DNA of 64,000 nucleotides. It comes from Planctomycetota bacterium. GTDB taxonomy: Bacteria; Planctomycetota; Planctomycetia; Pirellulales; Pirellulaceae. Within the stretch, counting starts at the first letter, position 1. Each line of letters opens with the position of its first letter. This document shows, one piece after another, positions 24,480 to 35,000 of the stretch. Location of the stretch: NCBI GenBank assembly GCA_029259935.1, contig JAJDEH010000065.1:1-64000 (forward strand). The letters are read 5' to 3'. The notes beneath the pieces were generated by a model that did no database searches, was not told the DNA's origin, and saw only the letters and a list, made by a program, of their open reading frames with translations. A program made the position numbers and the translations under genes.

Positions 24480-25175
24480 TCAGGGCGATTGCAACAGGCC
24501 AATGTCTTCCATGCGGACGATCAATCGCACCATTTCGGCCGTGGAATGCACCTGCAGCTTCTTCATGACCCGCTGCCGCCGATTCTCGATGGTCCGCAGC
24601 GAAACGTTGCATTCCTTGGCAATTTGCTTGTTGAGATAGCCTCGGCCCACCATTTCCACGACCTTCATCTCGTTTTCGTTCAGCAACCCGAGTTTCGACT
24701 GAAGTTCCAGGGTGTTGGGCAGAGCCACGCCAGCTCGGATTTGTCGCGCGAGCCCGATCAGTCCGATGGTTCCTTCCTCGCCAAGTACGGGCAACTTCGT
24801 GATGGAGAAGCTTGTCTTCTCTCTTCCCGCAACTTCCGTGGCGTGGACAAAACTTATTGGAATTGCCTCGTCTAATACCTTGGAATCCGTCCGTTCTGAT
24901 ATGAGTCGCATGTCAAATGGAAGGAAATCCGATCCTTTCATTCCCACCGGTTCCACGGTCGGAGCAAACGTCATACGAAAAGCCTCATTAACGAATAGAA
25001 TGCGGCACTCCGAATCCTTGATGAACACGCAATCCGTCGAGTCACCGAAGAATTCGTTGATGCGCCGATATTCACAACCGGCCTTGTGCTGCTCCAACGT
25101 GCGCCGCAGCAATACCATCGCCGCCGCCACGATCTCTTCATCGTAGTCGGGGGTATTGGGTTCGTTCTCGCTCAA
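24480..25175 (-). CDS. PAS-domain LuxR-type regulator (paralog 1)
   Basis: The 231-residue protein has a PAS-like sensor at about residues 38-145 (VFIKDSECRILFVNEAF and later SITKLPVLGEEGTIGLIGLA) and a LuxR/NarL-type HTH at about 160-225 (LNENEMKVVEMVGRGYLNKQ, then SLRTIENRRQRVMKKLQ). The start is a TTG with AAGGAGG six bases upstream. It probably senses a small molecule or redox state through the PAS domain, without a receiver domain. It is a close paralog of the gene at 25757-26461; the spacer contains a remnant of a cytochrome gene, pointing to a two-gene duplication. Confidence 0.88.
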   Translation of the reverse strand: MSENEPNTPDYDEEIVAAAMVLLRRTLEQHKAGCEYRRINEFFGDSTDCVFIKDSECRILFVNEAFRMTFAPTVEPVGMKGSDFLPFDMRLISERTDSKVLDEAIPISFVHATEVAGREKTSFSITKLPVLGEEGTIGLIGLARQIRAGVALPNTLELQSKLGLLNENEMKVVEMVGRGYLNKQIAKECNVSLRTIENRRQRVMKKLQVHSTAEMVRLIVRMEDIGLLQSP

Positions 25176-25401
25176 CTGTCTTCCTCCTTACACGCCGCAA
25201 CCGTAGTCAATTCCGAAACTTGAAATCCGATACACCGAATTTCAAAGGCTCAAATGAAGAAGATGGGACGCGGCCAGCCCGACGCTGCACACATTCCCAA
25301 GCAGTCACGCATTGACGATTCCCAAGGCGACTCGGCATCCCGCGAGACATTGCGAGAACGACGCCGGATCGGTCTTCGCCCATTTTCGTCGAGCTAAGAA
25401 T
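25176..25401. other. Spacer between PAS-LuxR paralog 1 and the cytochrome remnant
   Basis: No intact gene is seen. In one minus-strand frame, about 25320-25395, ILSSTKMGEDRSGVVLAMSR can be aligned with the C-terminal LSLKLDEQEKADLVAFMR of the intact cytochrome gene, so the remnant extends here in a shifted frame. Confidence 0.4.
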
Positions 25402-25510
25402 CTAAACTCGGTTGAAGGACTCGTCCAGAGTCGGCAGTCGATCGTCATGCAGGAACGGCGGGAGGTTTCTAGTGCCCCAAACTGGAAACGTGTCGAAAGA
25501 ATCATCCACC
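25402..25510 (-). pseudogene. Remnant of a di-heme cytochrome c peroxidase-like gene
   Basis: The minus-strand frame reads FDTFPVWGTRNLPPFLHDDR then LPTLDESFN before a stop. It matches the C-terminal part of the intact cytochrome gene at 26598-28004 (KTFPLRGVKDSPPYLHDGR, LLTLEDTVEFFN). The rest of the gene and both heme motifs are gone. Its position relative to PAS-LuxR paralog 1 copies that of the intact gene relative to paralog 2. Confidence 0.75.
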
Positions 25511-25756
25511 GAAGCCCTGCAAACGAAGGCATTCCGATTACCAACTAGAGAATAGCATCGAAACTTTGGGACCTCATCGCGCACGGGGTTTTCCGCAGGG
25601 GCGCTTCGGTTCACCGCAAAACGAATAAAGGCCGCTCAATTCCGCGTCCAATTTATTATCTCAGTATTGGATTGGACCGCCCGTGAATAACTCTGTGGCA
25701 GGGCAAGCTATCACGTAACTCAGTTGAATATGAGCGGCAACGCAGTCCCGGAAGTC

Positions 25757-26461
25757 TCATGTCAGGTCATATTTCAGAAGCCCCATGTCTTCCATGCGAA
25801 CAATCATTCGGATCATTTCGGCGGTGGACTTTACCTGCAGTTTCTTCATGACCCGCTGGCGGCGATTTTCGACGGTTCGTAGCGAGACGTTATGCGTCTT
25901 TGCGATTTGCTTGTTCAAGAATCCACGACCGACCAGTTCCACGACTTTCATCTCATTTTCGCTCAACAGGTCCAACTTCGACTGAAGTTCCAGGGTGCTT
26001 GGCAGAATTACGGATCCTTGGATCCGTCGCGCAAGGCCGATCATTCCCATCGCGCCGGCGGCACCGTGAACAGGATATTTAGAGATGGAGAAGTTCCTGC
26101 GATCGTCACCGGGGAATTCCATGGAGTAGGCGACCGCTAGTGGAATCGAATCGCCAATCACTCTCGCGTCGGTGCTTTCCGATAACCGCCGCATGTCAAA
26201 GGGTAGAAATTCCGTTCCACGCAGACCCACGGGATCCACCGCTGGGGCGAAGGTAAATCGAAAGGCCTCGTTTACGAACAGGATGCGGCACTGTGCGTCC
26301 TTGATAAACATGCAATCCGTCAACTCATCGAAAAAGTCGTTGATTCGATGGCTTTCGCGAGCGGCGTTTTCGTGTCGTAGCGTCCGTTCAAGTAACGCGA
26401 TCGCGGCGTCCAGCAACGTCTCGTGGACACTCGGTTCATTCGGTTCATGGGCGCTCACCAT
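25757..26461 (-). CDS. PAS-domain LuxR-type regulator (paralog 2)
   Basis: This 234-residue protein has the same layout as the paralog at 24480-25175: a PAS-like domain (MFIKDAQCRILFVNEAFRF) at about 40-150 and a LuxR HTH (LSENEMKVVELVGRGFLNKQ, SLRTVENRRQRVMKKLQVKS) at about 163-228. The ATG has AAGGAGG six bases before it, the same SD context as paralog 1. It lies 136 bp downstream of the intact cytochrome peroxidase-like gene on the same strand, so it may regulate or be co-regulated with it. Confidence 0.88.
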   Translation of the reverse strand: MVSAHEPNEPSVHETLLDAAIALLERTLRHENAARESHRINDFFDELTDCMFIKDAQCRILFVNEAFRFTFAPAVDPVGLRGTEFLPFDMRRLSESTDARVIGDSIPLAVAYSMEFPGDDRRNFSISKYPVHGAAGAMGMIGLARRIQGSVILPSTLELQSKLDLLSENEMKVVELVGRGFLNKQIAKTHNVSLRTVENRRQRVMKKLQVKSTAEMIRMIVRMEDMGLLKYDLT

Positions 26462-26597
26462 TCTTCCTCCTTATGCAGCGTTGCCGCATCTAAAACCGAC
26501 ACCCGATGTTCACTGCCCCAAGACGAGGAAAACGAGCTGCTTTCCAAGTCTTGAACATGCGGGTGCGGAAAACAAATTATCGAGAACTCTCAAGCCC

Positions 26598-28004
26598 CTA
26601 CAGGCATCGCATGAATGCCACCAAATCAGCCTTTTCCTGTTCGTCAAGCTTGAGACTTAAGACGAGATTGAAGAACTCGACGGTGTCCTCCAGAGTCAGC
26701 AGTCGGCCATCGTGCAGATAAGGCGGCGAGTCCTTCACGCCACGCAGTGGGAATGTCTTGATGGGGCCATCGGCGGATGCCAAGCGGCCGAGGATCATCT
26801 TGGGCTCGAAGAACCGCTCAGTTTTCAAATTGTGCATCAAGTTGTCGGTGTAGTAGGGCGGCGTATGGCACGTGGCACACTTGCCTTTGCCAAAGAAGAG
26901 TTTCTGCCCGCGCAGTTCCTGTTCCGATGCGCTGTCGGGATCGAGCTTGCCGAATACGTCCAGCTTGGGTGCTGGCGGGAAATCGAGCAAGGCTTCGAAC
27001 TCGGCCATGAAATGAACTTGGCTGCCCCGTTCGAGAATGTTGACGCCCTTCTTGGTGGCAATGACGGGATCGCCGTCGAAGTAGGCGGCCCGTTGCTCGA
27101 ACTCGGTAAAATCCTCGACCGTCTTCAAGGCCCGCTGCGAACCGAACAGCCGCTGAATGTTCACGCCTCGCAGCGACGGTGTATCCAGCCGATGGCGAAA
27201 CTGTTGGGGACGAATGTCGCCGACAAGATGCGTGGATGCGTTCGTGTGGCCGTTCACATGGCAGTCGAAACAGGTAACGCCGCGATGGGCCTTCACGCTA
27301 CGGCGGTCGTGTGTCCCGTTAAACTGCTGTTGTGCGGTCGGAGTCACCAGCAGTCGCAGTCCTTCCAACTGTTTGGGATTGAGAACGCCGTTGAACAGAC
27401 CGTAATAATTGTCAAAGGTTACGACCTTGCCTTGCGACACGTCGCCAAGATCGGTGCGAGTCGTCAGGTACATCGCGGGTGGATATTCGGGAAGCATGTG
27501 CTTGGGCAAGTCGTAGTCGAGGTCGAACCGCGTCAGGTCTCGCAATCCCTGCCGCTTGATTTCATCGATGTGATGTTTTGGGAACAGCATGCCGCCTTCC
27601 GGATGATTCGGATGCGGTAAAGGAAAGAATCCCGCCGGCCACAACTTCCGATCGCGAATTGCCGACGGCGACATGTTGGCGAGTTGCTGCCAAGTAACTT
27701 TTGCGGGAAGTCGCACTCGCGTGCCGGCCTGCACGGCCTTGCCACGCGACATGGTGGCTCCGTCGGCGGGACGGTCGCTCAAGTCGTACCGACTCTCAAG
27801 CAGTTGCAGATGACGCCGTGCAAGGTCCGGTTTTTCACGGATCATCCGTTCCATAACCGCTTGCAACGATTCGCGTTCCACCACGGGAGCATAGCTCGAA
27901 GGTGGGGTTTCCTGAGCCTTGGCGAGATTCGGACCGATCGAGAGCAAAAGGACGGCAACCGCGGTCATGCGGCCTGCCTGGATGAGAAAATAGCAAGTGT
28001 TCAT
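26598..28004 (-). CDS. Di-heme cytochrome c peroxidase-like protein, exported
   Basis: This 468-residue protein has a signal peptide (residues 1-30, end NLAKA) and two heme-binding motifs, CFDCH at 245-249 and CATCH at 376-380, as in the CcpA/MauG-like di-heme family. The SD AAAGGAA precedes the ATG. The segment after the second heme, TFPLRGVKDSPPYLHDGRLL, is the usual C-terminal block of that family. It would reduce hydrogen peroxide, or oxidise a substrate, in the periplasm with electrons from small cytochromes. It is divergent from an OxyR-type gene, which fits a peroxide-scavenging role. Confidence 0.88.
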   Translation of the reverse strand: MNTCYFLIQAGRMTAVAVLLLSIGPNLAKAQETPPSSYAPVVERESLQAVMERMIREKPDLARRHLQLLESRYDLSDRPADGATMSRGKAVQAGTRVRLPAKVTWQQLANMSPSAIRDRKLWPAGFFPLPHPNHPEGGMLFPKHHIDEIKRQGLRDLTRFDLDYDLPKHMLPEYPPAMYLTTRTDLGDVSQGKVVTFDNYYGLFNGVLNPKQLEGLRLLVTPTAQQQFNGTHDRRSVKAHRGVTCFDCHVNGHTNASTHLVGDIRPQQFRHRLDTPSLRGVNIQRLFGSQRALKTVEDFTEFEQRAAYFDGDPVIATKKGVNILERGSQVHFMAEFEALLDFPPAPKLDVFGKLDPDSASEQELRGQKLFFGKGKCATCHTPPYYTDNLMHNLKTERFFEPKMILGRLASADGPIKTFPLRGVKDSPPYLHDGRLLTLEDTVEFFNLVLSLKLDEQEKADLVAFMRCL

Positions 28005-28082
28005 GGGGAATTCCTTTCTGGCGCGAGCGACAATTTTGATTGGGACGCATGACAGAATACGGGGATTTCAGTAAGATGTCCA

Positions 28083-28119
28083 AGATATAATATCTATCAG
28101 AACGATAGGAACCGACTAT
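28083..28119. promoter_or_regulatory. OxyR-type binding site covering the oxyR start codon
   Basis: Tetranucleotides AGAT (28083), CTAT (28094), ATAG (28105) and CTAT (28116) are each separated by exactly seven bases. The E. coli OxyR consensus is ATAG-N7-CTAT-N7-ATAG-N7-CTAT, so three of four quartets are perfect and spacing is exact; the first N7 also keeps the T and A expected. The site ends on the A-T of the oxyR ATG, suggesting autorepression, and lies 79 bp upstream of the divergent peroxidase start. Confidence 0.78.
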
Positions 28120-29011
28120 GGAACTGCACCAGCTTCGCTACTTCGTGGCGGTCGCCGACGAAGAAAACTTTACGCGCGCGTCCGAGATTTGCCTTGTCGC
28201 CCAGCCGTCGCTCAGTCAGCAGATCATCAAACTCGAAAAGGAACTGGGGCAGCCGTTGTTCGAGCGTCTTGGAAGGCGTGTTCGGCTGACGGATGCCGGG
28301 CGGCTGTTGTACGACCGAGCGAACGGAATCCTTTCCGCGGTCGACAATGTGAAGAACGAGATCACGGACAGCACGGCCGATGGAAATGGCCGGGTTGCCG
28401 TGGGAGCAATCGTGACCATCGCGCCTTACGTGTTACCGCCGTTGCTGAAGATGCTCGGCCGCCGTTTTCCGAAAGCGGAAGTGGTCGTTCACGAAAACCT
28501 TACCGCGCACGTCGTGGAAGAGTGCCTTCGCGGTGAATTGGATATCGGGCTGGTGGCTTTGCCCATTGAGCATGAACAGCTTCACGTCGAAACGTTGTTC
28601 GAGGATGAACTGCTGTTGGCCACGCCCAGCGGTCACCCGCTGGCGAAGCGACGTCGTGTCACAATGCAAGACGTCATGAAGGAACCATTTATTTTGCTTG
28701 ATCCGATTCATTGTTTGGGCGAGCAGGTGGTGGCCTTTTGCGACCAGCAGGACTGCAAGCCGCATGTAGTTTGCCGCAGTTCTCAAATATTGACGGTACA
28801 GGAACTGGTTGGTCTGGGGCATGGAGTGAGCTTGATTCCCGCCACGGCCGCGGATGGTGATCGCAGCAAGAAACGGCATTACCGTTCGCTGACCGGCACG
28901 CGCCCCACCCGCACGCTGGCCATGATTTGGCATCAGAAGCGATATCAGAACCAGCTTGTCCGCTGCTTTGCCGAACAAGTTCGGGAACACGCCGCGGAAC
29001 TCAAATCTTGA
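28118..29011 (+). CDS. oxyR: OxyR-type peroxide-sensing LysR regulator
   Basis: This 297-residue LysR protein has an N-terminal winged HTH (QLRYFVAVADEENFTRASEI ... SQQIIKLEKELG) at residues 5-60 and a two-subdomain effector region. The key sequence HCLGEQVVAFC puts cysteines at positions 199 and 208, exactly the residue numbers of the redox-switch disulfide of E. coli OxyR, with the same HCL and F-C context. The symbol is given on these cysteines and on the binding site overlapping the start codon. It probably activates the divergent cytochrome c peroxidase-like gene on oxidation and represses itself. A near-consensus promoter was not identified. Confidence 0.88.
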   Translation: MELHQLRYFVAVADEENFTRASEICLVAQPSLSQQIIKLEKELGQPLFERLGRRVRLTDAGRLLYDRANGILSAVDNVKNEITDSTADGNGRVAVGAIVTIAPYVLPPLLKMLGRRFPKAEVVVHENLTAHVVEECLRGELDIGLVALPIEHEQLHVETLFEDELLLATPSGHPLAKRRRVTMQDVMKEPFILLDPIHCLGEQVVAFCDQQDCKPHVVCRSSQILTVQELVGLGHGVSLIPATAADGDRSKKRHYRSLTGTRPTRTLAMIWHQKRYQNQLVRCFAEQVREHAAELKS

Positions 29012-29027
29012 ACCAAAACGGATTCGT

Positions 29028-31697
29028 TTATTTTACTAACTGTCGGCCGAGCCACTCGCGGAGGATCGTCGCCGCGTCCTCCTCCTGGCCGGGCCGGCGG
29101 TCGACGAGGCTGAGGTCTTGGGCGTGGACGAGGCGGCGAATGAGGTTGTCACGATCGTCGGCTTTAGCGGTTGGATCCACGACGGATGGATGCACGACGA
29201 CACAGTCCCAGGTCGGCGGGCCGAAGTTCAGCGACCAGTTCATGGTCCACGCATAGGAATGGACGAACGACTCGTCAGTCTCCGCGGCGGCGGATCGAGG
29301 AATGGCGAGCAAAACGAGATCCGGTTTCGTCTTGCGTACACGGGCGTTGGCGTCTTGCGATATCTTGGCCAGCGATAAACCGGCCACCGGCCACGATTCG
29401 ACTTGAACCTCTGCATCGGGAACAAACTTGAGGATCGCTCGTTCGATCAATTTGTCTAGCGGCGGCATTGCCAAAACGCGGAGGGGCTTCTCTTCACGTA
29501 AGACGGCCAGCGATGTTTCCAACGCGGGTTTCGACGAAGGCACATCGGCGAGCAAGACGCGCTGTCCGGTGATCGTCTCACAAAGGGCCGTGGCGACGCG
29601 CTTGTGTCCGTCCATGTTGGGATGAATGGCGTCGCTCATCAATAGCCGCCAGCCGAACGGATCGTGCGACCGGAACGCCTCGAGTTCGCGGTAGCAGTCA
29701 CAAACCGGTGTCTTCAATTCGCGGCCCACCTCGCGCACGACGTCGCAGTATTGAATCAACTTTTCCGTCGGCCGTCCGCCGGTTTGGATGACGTTGTTCG
29801 GAGTCGCGAGAACCACTTCAGCCCCGGCCGCGCGACACTTGGCCACAATCTCTCGCAAGTTCGACCGGTACTTTTCGAGCGGCACGCGCGTCATGTCATT
29901 TAGTCCAAACATGACGGTGACCAGGTCCGGCTTGTGGCTGAGTACGTCGCGGTCGATGCGGGACAGTGCGTTGACCGTCGTATGGCCGCTGATGCCGGCA
30001 TTGACCATCTCAACCTTGGCTCGCGGAGCAAAGCGGCGCAGCGCGATTCCCAGCATATCGGTGTAGGCTCGACGGCTGCCCGTGTGATAGTAGACGCCGG
30101 TAACACTGTCGCCGAAGCAGACGACCCGTACCGGCTTGCCCAAGAGGAGTTTCCGCCGAGTCTTCAATTCGGGCCCAATCACCTGCCGAATCACGGGCAG
30201 CATGGCGGCCGCGATTTCGCCATGGCCGGTCGGATTCGGATGGCACCCGTCGGTTGTCCACTCACGCAAGTTGAAGCCCTTCTCGTGCGCCTCGGTCCAG
30301 TTGGCGAAATGGTCGATCAAGGGCAGTCGCCAATTTCGTGCCGTTTCACGGCAAGCGGCGACGTAGGGCTCTAGGCGGACATTGGGATTCTCGCCAAGAC
30401 CATTGGGTCGAGCATCCGCCGCCCAACGCGGTTCGGTCATCAGCACCGGTTGGATTCCGCGCCGCAAGAGTTCGCTGACGAGTTTCGACATGTTGTCGCG
30501 ATAGGCATCCAACGTGATTCGACTGGCGGACTTGCCTTGATCGACATAGCTGTCATTGGTGCCATACATGATGGTGACGATGTCCGGCTTGAGGGCAATG
30601 ACGCGCTCCAGCCGCTTCAATGCTTGATCGGTCCGTTCGCCGCCAATGCCGACATTGATCGCGCGGACGGACACGCCGCTGCCTGGCAACTGGGTTTCTA
30701 TGAGCGAAGCAAATGTCTGCTCTGGCGCAACGCCGCTACGGACACCCTTGGTGATGGAGTCGCCGAGCGTGACGATCGTGACCTGGCGGCTTTCAGGATT
30801 GAGCTTGGCTTCGGCGCGCAGCAGCGCTTCGGCGAACAAGCGGCCGACGTCCAGCGTGCCTTTCGAGTCGAAGTGAGCCCCGTTGGCGATCGTCGCGGAC
30901 GATGTATCAACGTACTCGCAACGTGGATCCGTGGCGGCAAGCTGTTTCTGCTGTTCGACAATGGTCGGCACGAATTTGTTTCGCCCGCCGCCAAAGCGTG
31001 TATTGACGGCCGTCAGGGCAGGGAGATCGGGTGCGTTGAGATCGCGACGCAAGGCGTTGATCATCGCGCGTAGCGATTGGGAGTAGTTGCCCGCATCGTT
31101 GACATTGGCATCGCTTTCACCTTGAACCCAGGCCAGCGCCCGCGGCCGCAATACGATCCCTTGCTTTTTCGCCGCGACCATTGCCGCGCGTATTTCGGCC
31201 ACCAACGCCCGATAGCACAAGCCACCGTCGCCCGCGTCCGCAGGATTCCAATCGCGCTTCATGCTGGTTCCGCTGAAGGCAACCTTGATAACGGCCAGTT
31301 GCTTTTGCTGCTTGGCATGAATGGTCCGGGCCAGCCCCATCTCGGGTCCGAATCCGCCTTCGGGCTGCGCGAAGTTGCCGTATTGACGTTCTTGTTTAGG
31401 CAGCTTGGGGCTGCCTAGCGGCTGGGGCCGGAGGTGAGTCCACTTGCCGCCGCTGGTCGTATCATGTTCGTCGGGCGGCGGATCACCGGCGCGCCACCAA
31501 AACAGAATCTTTGGGTCCGCTTCGTCGGGGGGCAACTCACCCGGCTTGGCATCGTAACCGACGGCGTTTGACTGGCCCGCAACGATTAGAAGATCGACCT
31601 CGTCCGCCGCGACACGGGCGTGAGACGTCATCCAGGTGACAACAAGAATTAGGAAGGCCGAACTTCGCCGGGCAAATGCATTCATCGAGTAAACCAT
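29028..31697 (-). CDS. Exported three-domain SGNH esterase (SASA plus two GDSL domains)
   Basis: This 889-residue protein has a signal peptide (residues 1-31, end ARVAA). The first domain, about 33-295, is a carbohydrate acetylesterase of the SASA/DUF303 type with the nucleophile in DLLIVAGQSNAVG and a late HFDSKGT-like His block. Two GDSL-type SGNH domains follow: VTLGDSITKG at about 306-530 with GGERTDQA and YGTNDSY, and VVCFGDSVTG at about 545-720 with AGISGHTTV, FGLNDM and DAIHPNMDGH. The C-terminal part from about 730 is another degenerate SGNH-like segment. It would deacetylate polysaccharides outside the cytoplasm. Confidence 0.82.
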   Translation of the reverse strand: MVYSMNAFARRSSAFLILVVTWMTSHARVAADEVDLLIVAGQSNAVGYDAKPGELPPDEADPKILFWWRAGDPPPDEHDTTSGGKWTHLRPQPLGSPKLPKQERQYGNFAQPEGGFGPEMGLARTIHAKQQKQLAVIKVAFSGTSMKRDWNPADAGDGGLCYRALVAEIRAAMVAAKKQGIVLRPRALAWVQGESDANVNDAGNYSQSLRAMINALRRDLNAPDLPALTAVNTRFGGGRNKFVPTIVEQQKQLAATDPRCEYVDTSSATIANGAHFDSKGTLDVGRLFAEALLRAEAKLNPESRQVTIVTLGDSITKGVRSGVAPEQTFASLIETQLPGSGVSVRAINVGIGGERTDQALKRLERVIALKPDIVTIMYGTNDSYVDQGKSASRITLDAYRDNMSKLVSELLRRGIQPVLMTEPRWAADARPNGLGENPNVRLEPYVAACRETARNWRLPLIDHFANWTEAHEKGFNLREWTTDGCHPNPTGHGEIAAAMLPVIRQVIGPELKTRRKLLLGKPVRVVCFGDSVTGVYYHTGSRRAYTDMLGIALRRFAPRAKVEMVNAGISGHTTVNALSRIDRDVLSHKPDLVTVMFGLNDMTRVPLEKYRSNLREIVAKCRAAGAEVVLATPNNVIQTGGRPTEKLIQYCDVVREVGRELKTPVCDCYRELEAFRSHDPFGWRLLMSDAIHPNMDGHKRVATALCETITGQRVLLADVPSSKPALETSLAVLREEKPLRVLAMPPLDKLIERAILKFVPDAEVQVESWPVAGLSLAKISQDANARVRKTKPDLVLLAIPRSAAAETDESFVHSYAWTMNWSLNFGPPTWDCVVVHPSVVDPTAKADDRDNLIRRLVHAQDLSLVDRRPGQEEDAATILREWLGRQLVK

Positions 31698-32089
31698 GCT
31701 GCTCTTTCGTAGCGGAAGGACCCAACAATCGGGGTGTCTTGGCGGGGGGCATCAAACGAAGTGATTGGACGTCCATGCTACCATGACGTATTCAAAAAAT
31801 CAGGATTGGCGAGAATCTTTAAGACGTCGGTTTACTGGCGTGGCCAGCGGTCCGTGTGTGCTTGCGACGGCGATGGATGCCTGCGGGGCCTTTGACTCGG
31901 GCATCGCGGCGGCGACACAACTTTTTGTTCGGCCGAGTGGTTCAGCACGCATGCTACAGGAAAACGAACTTGGTTGACCCAAGCTTGTGCGACAAATTAG
32001 AATAGGCGTGGCTCCCCCCTCCTTCCAATTGCCCCGCCGAGAGCTACGTTTTCATCGCGTCGCTTCTTGATTCAATAAGGATCCATTTC
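31698..32089. other. Intergenic region between divergent SGNH and PSD1 genes
   Basis: About 390 bp without a supported gene. A 70-codon plus-strand ORF at 31765-31977 and an antisense one have no domain, no SD and no coding character. No repeat is seen. Confidence 0.4.
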
Positions 32090-35000
32090 ATGAGAATTCC
32101 TTGCACTCCGCAGGCAAATGCTTGCCGCTTCGGCGCTCTCCTTGGGTGGGCGATTTTGTGGGCCGCGATGTTGGTTGGGCAAGCTGCGTGGGCGGAGGAA
32201 GAGGCCAAGGTCGACTACGCCCGCCAGATCAAGCCGATCCTGTCGAATCATTGCTATGCCTGTCACGGCCCCGATGAAAATCAACGCAAGGCCGACCTCC
32301 GCTTGGACGACGCCGAGAGCGCCCTGGCGGCGGCGATCGTTCCCAATCAGGCCGACGACAGTGAAATGTTGCGACGGATTCTTTCGCAGGACCCGGATGA
32401 AAAAATGCCGCCGACCGCTGCTAAGAAGCCGCCGCTTACCGCGGAGGAAATTGAACTGCTGCGGCGGTGGATCGACCAAGGCGCGGAATTCCAACTGCAC
32501 TGGAGTTACCAACCGCGACAGCGGCCCAAAGTGCCGGCGGCACCCAACGCATCATGGTCACGAAACGAGATCGATCATTTCGTGGCTCGGGCTCGGACGC
32601 GGCAGAAGTTCGACGCGTCGCCGGTGGCGGACCGCCGCACGTTGATCCGCCGCCTGTATTTCGATCTGATCGGCTTGCCGCCCAAACCGGCCGAAGTGGA
32701 TGCGTTTGTCAACGACACTTCCGACAAGGCCTATGAAAATCTGGTCGACCGTCTGATGGATTCGCAGCACTACGGCGAACGCTTGGCGATCTATTGGTTG
32801 GATCTGGTGCGCTACGCCGACACGAACGGAATTCACAGCGACAATCACCGCGAGCATGACTGGTATCGCGACTATGTTATCGAGGCTTTCAATTCCAACA
32901 TGCCGTTCGATCGGTTCACGACCGAACAACTGGCGGGCGACTTACTTCCCGGCGCGACCAAGCAACAGCGGATCGCGTCAGGCTACAACCGGTTAAACTT
33001 GACCACGCAAGAAGGCGGCTCGCAACCGAAGGAATTCATCGCCAAATATGCCGCCGACCGGGTCCGCAACGCCTCGGTGGTTTGGATGGGATCCACACTT
33101 GGTTGTGCACAATGTCATAACCACAAGTTTGATCCGTTCACGACCAGAGACTTCTATAGCTTCGCGGCCTTCTTCGCGGACATTCAAGAAACGCCCGTCG
33201 GCCGGCAACCTCCCGCGCGGATTCCGACCGACGAACAAGAAGCCGAAGTAAAGAAGATCGACGGACAACTGACATCCCTTCGTAAGACCCTCAATACTCA
33301 AACGTCACAACTGGACCAAAGCCAGGCGAAGTGGGAGCAATCGCGGGTCGCTTCACTGACGCCTTGGACCACGCTGGCCCCGGTTGAAATGACGTCGAAA
33401 CAGAAAGTCACACTGGAACGCAAGAACGACAACTCCGTGTTGGCCAAGGGCGCGAACCCGGACACCGATACCTACACCGTTACGGCCAAGACGGGCAGCC
33501 GAAACATCACGGCGTTCCGCCTGGAACTGTTGACCGACGGATCCTTGCCCAAGAAGGGACCGGGACGCGCCGGCAACGGCAACTTGGTGCTGACCGAGTT
33601 GACCGTGGAAGCGGCTGGCAAGGACGGCGTGTTTCATCCGGTCGAACTGCAAAACGCAACGGCAACGTTCGAACAAAAAGGCGCGGCCAAAGGCAATCCC
33701 TACGGCCTGTGGTCGGTGGCGAGCGCCATCGACCGCGATGCAAAGGGTCCGAAATTCGGCTGGGCCATCATGGAACAAGTCGGCCAACCGAATCACGCAG
33801 TGTTCGAGACGAAACAAGATCTCGCGGCCAGCGAAGACACGACGCTCCGATTCACCTTGGCTCAAAACCACGGCACCAAACACACGCTTGGCAAGTTCCG
33901 CTTGTCGGTCGCCAGTCGGCAGCGGCCCGTGGTTGCCAACAAGAGCATGTCCGATCAGCTTGTCAGCTTGCTCTCGATTCCCCTGGACAAACGATCGGAT
34001 GCCCAGCGTGCCCAAGTCTCAAAACACTATCGCACGATCGCGCCCGAACTGGCCGCGGCGCGAAAGCAAGTCGCCGACTTGGACGCGAAACGAAAGTCGA
34101 TCACCGACGCTTATCGGGCCATCTTGGTCTCGATGCAAGTGAAGCCTCGCGTGCTCCGCATTCTGCCGCGCGGGAATTGGCTGGACGAGTCGGGCGAAAT
34201 TGTCCAAGCGGCCGTGCCCAAGTTCTTGGGCCAAGTCGATGCAACGGAGGGCCGGGCAACGCGATTGGATTTGGCAAAGTGGCTGTTGAGCCCTGAAAAT
34301 CCGCTTGTTGCTCGAGTTTTTGTGAATCGTTTGTGGAAACTGATGTTTGGGCGCGGCATCGTCACGACGCTCGACGACTACGGGGCGCAAGGGACGATTC
34401 CGTCGCATCCCGAACTGCTCGACTGGCTGGCCAGCGAGTTCGTGGAAAGCGGCTGGAATGTCAAGCACGTGGTCAAGCTGATGGTCATGTCACAAACGTA
34501 CCAGCAATCGTCGTTGGAAAGCCAGCAACTGCGGCAGCTCGATCCGGCGAACACTTGGCTTGCTAGACAAGGCCGATTTCGGATCGACGCCGAACTGGTT
34601 CGCGACAATGCCTTGGCGATCAGCGGACTGCTGGTCGACAAGATCGGCGGACCGAGTGTCAAGCCGTATCAGCCTCCCGGATATTGGGCGCATCTCAATT
34701 TTCCTCGCCGCAGTTGGAAGCACGACGCGGGAGAAAACCAATATCGCCGTGGGATGTATACCTACTGGTGCCGCACGTTCCCTCACCCCAGCGCGTTGGC
34801 GTTTGATGCGCAGTCGCGCGAAGAGTCGTGCGTCGAACGGCCTCGTTCCAATACACCCCTGCAGGCACTGGTGCTGCTGAATGATCCCACCTATGTCGAA
34901 GCGGCCCGAGCTTTTGCCACGCGCATCGTCAAGGAAGGCGGCAAGACCGAAAAGGAACGTCTCGACTTTGCCTTTCGCGAAGCGGTTAGCCGCCGGCCCA

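Noticed and set aside
31765..31977. 70-codon ORF between the SGNH and PSD1 genes
   Set aside because: No SD, domain or coding signature; an antisense ORF covers the same stretch.
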